From positions 585,001 through 647,000 of the forward strand of contig CAJNDS010002202.1 in assembly GCA_905221605.1 (NCBI GenBank): a stretch of DNA of 62,000 bases, given 5' to 3'. Position 1 is the stretch's first letter. Each line of letters begins with the position of its first letter. Shown piece by piece: positions 1 to 8,396 of this stretch. The position numbers and the translations under genes are program-made. The DNA is from Symbiodinium natans (lineage: Eukaryota > Sar > Dinophyceae > Suessiales > Symbiodiniaceae). Below the pieces are notes generated by a model. It had not been told where the DNA came from and searched no databases. It saw only the letters and a list, made by a program, of their open reading frames with translations.

Positions 1-3000
1 TGGGCAGAAGGGCCTCAAACCTCGCCACTTCGCGCTGCAAGTTGACCTCACTGCCGAAGAGTGAGAGATACTGCCGGACGAAGAGCTCCTTCGTAGCCCA
101 AGGAACTATATCGGGGTTTACGATCTTCGGGGTACCTTGTTGGGGTGCTTATGGGGGCTTAGGGTTTAGGGTGTTGGGTTTAGGGTTCAGTGATTAGGGG
201 TAGCATATTGGGCCCTTACTGTAAGGTGATCGTAGTATTTGGGGGTCTATACTAGGGTTCCCGTATTCTCGTCAACCGCCCATATTGAAACAAGGGTGCC
301 CTTCTTGGGGTTGGGTACTTAATACTGGAACTTTGGATGTTCACCCTTATACTAACAGTCCTTAATAGTGATTGTAATAGGGCGATACTATAATCCCGAT
401 TAAAGACTGTTAGTACAAGGGGGAACATTCCAACTGAGTTGCTGGGTTCATAAGCCCCAAACATGTGTACACTTTCAGTTCTCTAGGGGATCCTAGTATC
501 CCAAAAGGTGTAAAGTGTACTCACTCACCGACTAAGCCAATAAGGGAACCTTGAACCAAACAAAAACCAAGGGCAAAAACCCTATGAACTCTAACAAAGA
601 AAAACTAAGCCCTAACCCCAAACCCCAAACCCCAAACCCCAAAGCCCAAACCCCAAAAACAAAAACCAAGGGCAAACATGGGTACCACTGGGCCAGCAAA
701 GCTCCTTCCCGAAGTTGTAGACTTGCGTGCTCCTGGGATGGCCCTTTATAAGACCCTCTGAAAAGAGTATTCCGAAATATTAGTTGGGTTTAGGGTTTAG
801 GGTTTAGGGTTTAGGGTTTAGGGTTTAGGGTAAGGGTTTAGGGTTTAGGGTTTAGGGTGTAGGGTTTAGGGTGTAAACCTACTAAGGGAAAATGTAAAAT
901 GTCCCAAAGGCCTACCTGGGCTCTTGTTGGCGATGTAGGTCGCCAATGACTTCTCCTCGTCGGTCCAGTCTAGCTTGCGCGAGTTTTCAAGGTCCTTCCC
1001 TATGTGCTGACCGATCCTTGGCTGACTTCTGAACCCCTCCGAAAGGTTCAACTTTGAAGCCCCCTTGTTGTAGTTTCTACCAAATACCCAAAAAGTTAGT
1101 CCTAAGAGCCAGCCAGAAGAAAGCCAAGGATCTGGGCCATCTCCTCAGCCGTCTTTCCATAGAGTTTACCCAGGCTAACGATGGAATCGCTCATGCGCTC
1201 GGTGATCCCAACGAGATCGAACTGTGTGGCGAGCGCGACCTTCGCCCTCTCCACGCTGCCCTGGCCCAGATACACCTCATACTCGCAGCAGGACATGTGG
1301 AAAGTCGACAGCGTCGCCGCAAAGTTGGGCTCCTTGGTGGCCCAGTATAACCAATACTGGGCACCCTTTTTCAGGGTTGGTTACTTCATAAGGTAATCTT
1401 GAACCAAAAAAAGGTAAGGGAACCTTGAACCCCTCCCAAAAAAAAGAGGGCGGGAACAGGGTACCACCGGGCCACCAAGGCTCTTGACCCTAAACCCTAA
1501 ACCCTAAAAACCCAAAACCCAAAACCCAAAACCCTAAACTCTAAACCCTAAAAACCCTAAACCCTAAACCCTAAAGGGGGGAACAGGGTACCACTGGGCA
1601 AGCAAAGGCTCGTGAGATTGCGCCTCCAGTCCAGCCTGGGTCCAATTGCCCGACACAAAGTCTCGCCGGAACTGGAGCCAGTCCAGGAAGGTCGTATGGC
1701 TCTGACCAACGGCCCAATAGTAATACCTGTGACGCCCAAAACCCCACAAGATGGTGGGTTTTCTGGCCCCCGAAATTATCGGGCCTTTGACCCTATAATC
1801 TGTAAGCCTAAACCCCTCCTTGCCCACAATTTCTATAATGGTAGGTTCTCTGACCCCCGAAATATCGGGGCTCACCCTAAGCTGTCAACCTAAACCCCCA
1901 AAAATAGTAGGGAGATGGAGCGTCAGGTACCAGGAGCGGATCCTCTCGACGGGATCCCGAAGAATGGTCGAAACCAGGATCCGCTTGCGCTGCAGGTCGA
2001 ACATGTGTTCCGGCAGGAAGGCCCGCGCCCAAGGCACGCGCCAGTAGAGCCAAAAGCGCTTGCTGCTTGGCCACAAGTTTTCGACCCCGGCCAAGTCAGA
2101 GTGGTTGGCTACAGTCAGGTTTTGGTTCGCCGTCGCTCCAGAGATCAGGTCCAGGCTGGGATGAAAAGTGCAGCTGGTCGGCCGGCCAGGGCCTATACTG
2201 AACCCTAAACCCTAGCAAAACTTATAATTTTAGCTGTTTCTTACACGTTACAGTACCCAAAATTTACTCTAGAAAAAAACACTTCCCAAAGAACCCCCAA
2301 GGGGCAGGTGAAGCGACCGGAGAGGAGCTTCTGACATTGAGCCTGCTCATCCGGATCCGGCCACCAAGTTTGGCACTTCCAATCAGGGTTCCCGCCTGGG
2401 ATGGCCCTAAAACCCCTCTGAAAAAAACACTCCTGAGTATGATCCTCTGAACCCCAAATAAGGGCAAATATCCCTAAACCCTAAACCCTAAACCCTAAAC
2501 CCTAAACCCTATAAACCCTATAAACCCTATAAACCCTATAAACCCTGAACCCAAGGGCCTACCGAGCCGCAGTCGCTTGAGCACGGCTGCCCTTCCCCTG
2601 CGAGCGCATCCACGTACTCTCGGAAGGTGGTCCCTGCCTTGGTCTTTGAAGGGGTAAAAGGAGGGACCCCTGGGGTTTAGGGTTTAGGGTTTAGGGTTTA
2701 GGGTTTAGGGTTTAGGGTTTAGGGTTTAGGGTTTAGGGTTTAGGGACCCTAAATCTGATTTCCCTAGAAAACCCCCTATATATGCCTTATATAGTCCCCT
2801 ACCTAGGTAGCCCCCAAATAACCCCGAAATAACCGCTAAGGTCCCATAAAAGGGTCCCTCCTTCAGTGCAGGCCTTGGTAGCCCGGCAACCATATGGGGG
2901 GTTTACGATGTTTGGGGGTTCCTTATTTGGGTCCTTATTGCCAGGGGAGTCCCACTACTTGGGGACGTATATATATATATATATATATATTATCATAAGG

Positions 3001-3221
3001 GTAGGCTTTTTTGGGTTGGCTACTGTTTAGGGAACCCAGAACAAAAACAAAAAAGGGTAAAGAGTACCACTGGGCTCCCGAGCTGCTACCTTGTGGAACT
3101 TCACGAGAAGCGTGTAGGTCTGCACGGGCTCCTTCCGGTGGGAACTTCCAGTCTTCATCAGTGCCAGGACTGGCCGCAGCGCCAGGGGCAGCAGCAAACA
3201 AGCGAGTACGCAGAGCGTCAT
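1..3221 (-). CDS. Sulfotransferase (Sulfotransfer_2 / HS2ST-like), multi-exon, C-terminus beyond window
   Basis: Transfers sulfate from PAPS to a glycan or similar acceptor in the secretory pathway (family knowledge). Exons, minus strand: 3221-3079, 2872-2861, 2643-2563, 2396-~2298, 2197-~1911, 1701-1612, 1332-~1105, ~1063-916, 733-705, 88-1. The first exon starts with ATG and a hydrophobic stretch (MTLCVLACLLLPLALRPVLA), a signal peptide or anchor. KTKAGTTF fits the 5'-phosphosulfate loop, STILRDPVERIRSWYLT the 3'-phosphate motif, and FDLVGITERM the conserved downstream strand of this family. Joining exons across the repeat elements keeps one frame at most junctions. Two junctions (1911/1701 and 1105/1063) were not resolved. 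Acceptor substrate unknown. Family assignment is strong; exact ends are less so. Confidence 0.82.
89..704 (-). mobile_element. Nested element forming a whole intron (family B outside, family C hairpin inside)
   Basis: Outer termini are GAGCTTTGCTGGCCCAGTGG and TTGGGCTACGAAG on the minus strand, with GAAGGAG at both exon edges (target duplication or shared splice context). Inside lie a TTTGGGG-rich block, a GTACACTTT/AAAGTGTAC inverted pair (about 468-522), a family C hairpin (335-431) and a short TTTAGGG block. Removal leaves GKELFVRQYL in frame. Confidence 0.6.
335..431. mobile_element. Family C hairpin (GGATGTTCCCCC TIR), copy 1
   Basis: About 97 bp. Left arm GGATGTTCACCCTTATACTAACAGTC pairs with right arm GACTGTTAGTACAAGGGGG (arms broken here for length). 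The centre is AT-richer. Sits inside the larger intron element. Other copies: 4778-4874, 20755-20849, 23656-23762, 26082-26164, 34787-34867, 48084-48162, 60665-60732 and a right-end fragment at 48669-48698. Confidence 0.75.
705..733 (-). CDS. 29-nt micro-exon of the sulfotransferase
   Basis: Lies between a GTAGGCC...CCCA element (734-915) and a CTTTGCTGGCCC element (89-704). Read as GSTQVYNFGK it connects TYIANKSP upstream to ELFVRQYLSLFG downstream in one frame. The frame works only if the upstream element is removed as GTAGG...CCCA, leaving one G. Confidence 0.6.
734..915 (-). mobile_element. Introner family A, copy 1 (contains telomere-type block)
   Basis: On the minus strand it starts GTAGGCCTTTGGGACATTT and ends AAAGGGCCATCCCA, with about 100 bp of CCCTAAA units inside. 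It coincides with an intron of the sulfotransferase. Precise removal keeps frame. Same termini at 2397-2562 and about 10011-10195, and in opposite orientation at 41293-41380. Confidence 0.7.
1105..1332 (-). CDS. Sulfotransferase exon with ITER motif
   Basis: Begins immediately after the CACCAAG end of a repeat element. It reads EPNFAATLSTFHMSCCEYEV, then FDLVGITERMSDSIVSL, typical of the C-terminal half of Sulfotransfer_2 proteins. The 3' end lies before an in-frame TAG near 1102. A GTAAAC inside the exon (after SLG) is an alternative donor. Confidence 0.75.
1333..1611 (-). mobile_element. Intron made of a family B element with duplicated 5' end around a telomere block
   Basis: Minus strand: starts GAGCCTTTGCTTGCCCAGTGG, then TTTAGGG units, then a second GAGCCTTGGTGGCCCGGTGG start, ending GGGCCACCAAG. 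GAG occurs at both exon edges; removal gives QSHEPNFAATL in frame. Read this way it is a GA-AG intron. The duplicated start suggests insertion into, or unequal repair of, the element. Confidence 0.6.
1911..2197 (-). CDS. Sulfotransferase exon with 3'-PAPS motif
   Basis: Largest exon of the gene, about 95 codons. It opens after TTCAG and reads YRPWPADQLHFHPS, later NQNLTVANHS with a possible N-glycosylation site, then ILRDPVERIRSWYL. The Arg and Ser of RDPxxRxxS contact the 3'-phosphate of PAPS in this family. The 3' end is uncertain: no GT, GC or GA donor is obvious near 1911. Confidence 0.8.
2397..2562 (-). mobile_element. Introner family A, copy 2 (contains TTTAGGG and TTTATAGGG units)
   Basis: Minus-strand start GTAGGCCCTTGGG, end GGCCATCCCA. 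Its removal joins CSSDCGS to GGNPDWKCQTWW in frame, again leaving one G as at copy 1. The internal array is in the opposite orientation to that of copy 1, so the array is independent of element orientation. Confidence 0.7.
2563..2643 (-). CDS. Sulfotransferase exon with 5'-PAPS loop
   Basis: Reads ACC AAG GCA GGG ACC ACC TTC on the minus strand. With the preceding 12-nt exon this gives PALKTKAGTTFREYV, the K-x-G-x-T-x-F loop that binds the 5'-phosphosulfate of PAPS. Acceptor CAAAG precedes it and donor GTAGGCCC follows. The donor is the first base pair of a repeat element also found at 734-915 and about 10.01-10.20 kb. Confidence 0.8.
2861..2872 (-). CDS. 12-nt micro-exon of the sulfotransferase
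   Basis: Four codons (P-A-L-K) lie between two repeat elements: a CTTGGTAGCCC element ends at its 5' side and an element starting GAGGGACCC begins at its 3' side. Inclusion is required to give the lysine of the PAPS loop and keeps frame with both neighbours. Inferred from sequence only. Confidence 0.55.
2873..3078 (-). mobile_element. Family B element as first intron of the sulfotransferase
   Basis: Minus-strand termini GGAGCCCAGTGGTACTC and CCGGGCTACCAAG match the CTTGGTAGCCC family. A (TA)n run of about 22 bp at 2970-2991 sits inside. Removal with one G retained joins KVAAR to PALKTKAG in frame. Confidence 0.6.
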
Positions 3222-3231
3222 GGCATACGGA

Positions 3232-3328
3232 CCAGGACGGGCTATTATACCCCTATTAATTAACCCCTTAAAAAGGCCCTTTATTGGGTTGAGTATGGGG
3301 ATTATAAGTCCTCATAGCCCGTCCTGGG
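3232..3328. mobile_element. Hairpin element (CCAGGACGGGCTAT TIR)
   Basis: Arms CCAGGACGGGCTATTATACCCC and GGGGATTATAAGTCC / ATAGCCCGTCCTGG face each other about 95 bp apart, just upstream of the sulfotransferase ATG. No second copy was noticed. The following stretch 3329-3620 shows no convincing exon and probably holds 5' untranslated or promoter sequence. Confidence 0.55.
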
Positions 3329-3719
3329 AGGTTTGCTAAACGGAGGGTTTCGGTATAGCAGAGATGCCTTGCGCGATAGAGAGAGAAACAGATGCATCGA
3401 GGGTTCCAGGGCTTTTAGGGTTCAATTCGGGTTGCAGAGGGTCCCTTGTTATATAAGCCTTATATACACGATATGTAATCATGAGGGCCTCATACCTCGG
3501 ATCCCTTGAAACAAGGGTAAGGGGCCATACAAAGGCCAATGGTTCCAACAATGGACTAGAATGCCAACGCAAAGATATGAAGTTCTCTTGACTAGGGTTT
3601 AGGGTTTAGGGTTGAGGGATTAGTGGTTAATTGCGCTTCACGATGAAATCGGGATCCTGATAACTATGAACCTAAGGAATGATCGCTCATTACCAGACCT
3701 GGGAATTCAGACTCCCCTC

Positions 3720-3955
3720 TGCCTAACCCCAAAATACCTAAACCATATACCCCTAAACCCCTAAACCCTAAACCCTAAACCCCTAAACCCTAAACCCTAA
3801 ACCCTAAATCCCTAAACCCCACAACCCCAAACCCCTAAACCCCTACACCCCTAAACCCCTAAACCCCTAAACCCCTAAACCCCCAAACCCCTAAACCCCT
3901 AAACCCCTAAACCCCCAAACCCCTAAACCCCTAAACCCTAAACCCTAAACCCGAA
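3720..3955 (-). repeat. Degenerate telomere-type array (CCCCTAAA / CCCTAAA mix)
   Basis: About 235 bp of 7- and 8-base units with single-base slippage variants on the plus strand. It is followed by the putative last exon of the channel gene. Confidence 0.9.
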
Positions 3956-3965
3956 ACCGAAACTC

Positions 3966-4040
3966 TCAGCAGCTTCTAGCGCGACCAGGCCGCTGCTTAG
4001 CTCGACGCGCAGACTCCCAGGCCTTGAGGGCCTCCTTATC
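3966..4040 (-). CDS. Channel exon: C-terminal tail with stop
   Basis: Acceptor CCGCAG, then DKEALKAWESARRAKQRPGR and a TGA at 3968-3966. Charged and helical, as expected after S6. A G27-like run (about 4053-4078, plus strand) lies directly upstream in the intron. Confidence 0.5.
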   Translation of the reverse strand, partial: DKEALKAWESARRAKQRPGRARSC

Positions 4041-7000
4041 CTGCGGTAGAGGCGGGGGGGGGGGGGGGGGGGGGGGGGTTTGGGTTTTAGGGCTAGGGTT
4101 TAGGGTTTAGGGTTTAGGGTTTAGGGTTTAGGGTTTAAGGTTTAGGGTTTATGGTTTAGGGTTTAGGGTTTGGGGTTTGGGGTTTGAGGTTTGGTTTTAG
4201 GGTTTTGGGTTTTGGGTTTAGGCGGGTTTAGGGTTTAGGGTTTAGGGCTTCGGGCTTAGGTGCTTAGGGGCTCAGGGGCTTAGGGGTTTCGGGGTTGGGG
4301 TTGGGGGGGGCCCGGGTGCTGGAGCAATCCGTACCCTGAATGAGGTCAGCCCTTTTCAAAACCCTTAGACCCTACCCCATGAACCTCTACCCGAACGCCC
4401 GAATTCCATAATCTACTGAAGTTTAGGGTTCAATGTTCAGGGTTTCGGTTTCGGGTGGCTAACCCGCAAATCCAGTGCCAAGACGCCAAGGGCAAGGGGG
4501 AGGGGGGAAACCCTAAACCCTAAACCCTAAACCCTAAACCCTAAACCCTAAACCCTAAACCCCCAAGTATGGAGGGGGGAATGGGGGAGGGGGAGGAAGC
4601 GCCTGGGTGGCTTGATCCAGGGACGAGTTGACCATGACCGCCGTGACCTGTCACAGGGGCAATAGGGCTCGACATTAAGGTTGATTTTTATATGGTAGGA
4701 GAGGTTTAGGGTTTAGGGTTTAGGGTTTAGGGTTTAGGGTTTAGGGTTGAGGGTTTAGGGTTTAGGGTTTAGGGCTTGGGATGTTCCCCCTTAAACTAAC
4801 AGTCCTTAGTAGGGATGTTCGTACCCCCCATGAGAATCCCTATGAAGGACTGTTGGTATAAGGGGAACATCCCCAGGGTGTAGGGCTCGGGATGTTGTGC
4901 GGCTTCTGATTTGCTTTTAAAGCGCTTTGGTCTTTAGCTTGTTGCTGGTTTGTGCTTGGATCAGAGTTGCTGGGTTACGTTTGCTCGAGAATTTAGGCTT
5001 TGGACGCGATTGGTTTAGGGTTTAGGGTTTTGGGTTTAGGGTTTAGGGTTTAGGGCTTAGGGCTTAGGGTTTAGGGTTTAGGGCTTAGGGTGGGCTTTCA
5101 GTTCGATTTGGAGTTGAAGCTGTCTCGGGCTTCTAGGGTGTTCTTTTGGGTTTCGGGCTTCTTTGTGTTGAGGGGTTCCGGCTTGAGGAGCTTAGGGCTA
5201 AGGGGGGCTTCGGGGGGGTGTGGCAGCCTTGGGTTCTATAGCAGCTCTAGCATCTAGCCCAAAGGGTGCATTTGTAGTACGTTTATGGAATTAGGTACCC
5301 CAAAACCCCTATTTCGTAGGGTTTTTGGGGTACCTAATTCCATAATAGTACTTAATAGTACTACAAATGGACCCTCTGGGTAGGGTGTAGGCTGCGGGGT
5401 TTCCAACTTCGCCTCAGCGTGCACAAGGAGGTGAGATCGGGTCTCTTCCTGACAGCGAGAACCTCAACATCTAAGCGCGTCACTTCGACTGGCCTCACCC
5501 TAAACCCTATAAGCCCTAGAAGCCCTATAAGCCCTAGAAGCCCTATAAGCCCTATAAGCCCTATAAGCCCTATAAACCCTATAAACCCTAAACCCTAAAC
5601 CCAGGAAGTCTATAGGGCTTTTGGGTAGACTCCACATACTTCGCAAGCCTGTTCGTATACTCAAGTAAGGGGGGAACAGAAGCCCGCATTCCAACCCTTA
5701 GCCCCGAACCCTAAAGTCGCCCTAAACCCTAAACCCTAAACCCTAAACCCTAAACCCTAAACCCTAAACCCTAAACCCTAAACCCTAAACCCTAAACCCT
5801 AAACCCTAAACCCTAAACCCTAAACCCTAAACCCTAGCCCTAAACCCTAAACCCTAAACCCTGAACAGACCCTGCGGAAGCCATGGAGCTCCTTTCGAAG
5901 AGCATCTTCGAACATGTGGGGGTTCGGGCATGGGGGTTTTAGGGTTTTAGGGCCGCGAGGTGGGGATTTTTCGAGAGAAGGCTTCTGAGGACCCAAGGCA
6001 TGGTGTTTAGGGTTTAGGGTTTAGGGTTTAGGGTTTAGGGTTTAGGGTTTAGGGTTTAGGGTTTAGGGTTTAGGGCTTCCCAAAACCTCAAGCCCTTGTG
6101 AGCTGAGGATGAGGCTAGGTTCATCAGGGCGATGGACAGCAGGAGCAAGAAGGACATGAAATACAGCAACCTCCAGGGTTTAGGGTTTGGGTTTAGGGTT
6201 TAGGGTTTAGGGTTTAAGGGAGAAGGGCATGAAATACAGCAACCTCCAGCATTCTTAGGGTTTAGGGTTTAGGGTACAGCAGCCTCTAGCATTCTGTGGT
6301 TCTTCAGGGAGGGGGGGGGGGGGTTCAGGGAGATGAGGAGCAGGGTTCAAGGGGGGATTTAGGGTTTGGGTATTCTTAGGGTTCTTAGATTCTTAACTGG
6401 GGTTCAAGGGGGGGTATGCAACCCACAGGTTCCCTAAGACTCCCCACATATACTCCCTAAGGCTCCCTGAGCTTTTCCAAGGTTCCTTTGGTACCTACCC
6501 CAAATGAACCGCCCTCCCTTAAGGACCCTACAGCAGCAGTAGGGCCCAAGTTTTCATGCCAGTTCTTAACAGGGACATAGGGTCTTGGAGCTATTTTGTG
6601 CCTAAGGGACAAGGTCTAGGCATTTGGATTAGCTGGTCTTCAGCTTGAGAGTCTTGAACTGAAGGGAGGTTTCTGCGTAAACAACGTGAACCGTCAGGCC
6701 TTTGCCCTAAAACCTTGCGTCCTAAGACTTTCGTCACGGGAACCCTATTGACCCCGATAAGCCCATAATATTTAGGTATTTTGGGGGGTCTTTGCCATCA
6801 GTGCCCTGTGACAGCATGATCTCAAGCCAGAGCACTAGATGAACCCGAACCCGCAGGTCCTGTAAGCTCGAACCCCCTGAACTCGTATACGCAACCCTAA
6901 AACCCTGGACCCTAGATGCCTTAAGCCCTGCAGATTCCCCCTCAGGATTAGGAATTGCCCCCCTTACCTCGAGAGTGCAGCATATGAGGGGGGCTCTGTT

Positions 7001-8362
7001 TGTTGAGCTGTTGTGCTAGCTATAAGCTTTCGAGCTATCTGTTTGCCGTTTGCGAATTGCAGGCGAACAATCTGGGATTGGGTGAACATATTGGTCCGTT
7101 CTCAAAGTATGGTCCCTCTTTGGCAACCTTAAATATTAGGCGCCGCCCTACAATAGTCACCCCAAAAGGGACCCGAATGTTGTGAAAGAACCATATGTGT
7201 GAATATCATTGATAAAAAACCCTAAACCCTATCTTCTTCATGTCACGGAATTCTTTGGGGGAGCGGGGGTGTCATACCTGATGAACCCTGGTTCCGGAAC
7301 CATGGTTTAGGCTTTAGGGCTTAATGTTTAGGGTTTAGGGTTTAGGGTTTCGGATTAAACCCTAAACCCTAAACCCTGCTTTCTGGGCTCGGCAGTGTGT
7401 GCAGCCCAAAGCGCAGGTAGAACTGGTGCTTGATCAAGGGCTTGTAGATGATGCCAATGCTGTCCAGACCTCGGGATTGGGGGGTTGTGGGTCAGACTGT
7501 TCGGGTAAAGGTCTACAGGGCTTAGTGGGCATCCGAAATCGTTAGCTTTTTGGAGGGAAACACTAAGTAAACGCTTGGGTTTGAAGGGTGCAGGGAATCT
7601 ATCTGTTCCGTGGTGCTCTGCCACGAAGTGCTTGCACGTCCCTGAACCTGAATTCACCCTAAGATCTAAATCCTGAAGTCTCAAACCTTAAGCCCTAAAC
7701 CCTAAACCCTCAACCCTAAACCCCAAACTCTAAGAACAGCCGCAGGCGCTGAACACTTGTAGCAAGGTCAGCACGGCATCGAAAAAGTCTCGGAAATGGT
7801 TTCCTGTGGCGGGAAGCAGTCGCTTGGGCAAGGGCTTAGGGCTTACTGCGGCTACAGGGCTTAGAGGGCATACAGGGCTTATAGGGCTTACGGGAGTTTA
7901 ATCTTCCAAACTAAACCCATGAAAGGGAACTCTACCCTAACTTAAATTCTGAATTGAAAATTGACCCTAAACCCTAAACCAGAACCCTAAACCCTAAACC
8001 CTAAACCCTAAACCCTAAACCCTAAACCCTAAACCCTAAACCCTAAACCCTAAACCCTAAACCCTAAAACTAAACATCACAAGGGCACGCCGCAGCGGAC
8101 CGCGGAACTTCGAAACAGCTTGTGGTGCCTGCGGAGCCTGAAACACATGGCTTTGGGGTTTGTATTCCTTGCATCCACAAGATGATCTACACTCACCAAT
8201 AACCCTAAGGGTCCATGTACCTTATAATTATATACTTAGACCAAAAAGTCCTTATATAGGAAGTACTTTAAGGCCCAAGTATTCCATATTTAGGTACACG
8301 GACCCTTAGGGTAACAGTGATATAAACCCTGTTTCACCTGGTTCTGGGGTTCAGGGTCTGGG

Positions 8363-8396
<34 letters not shown>

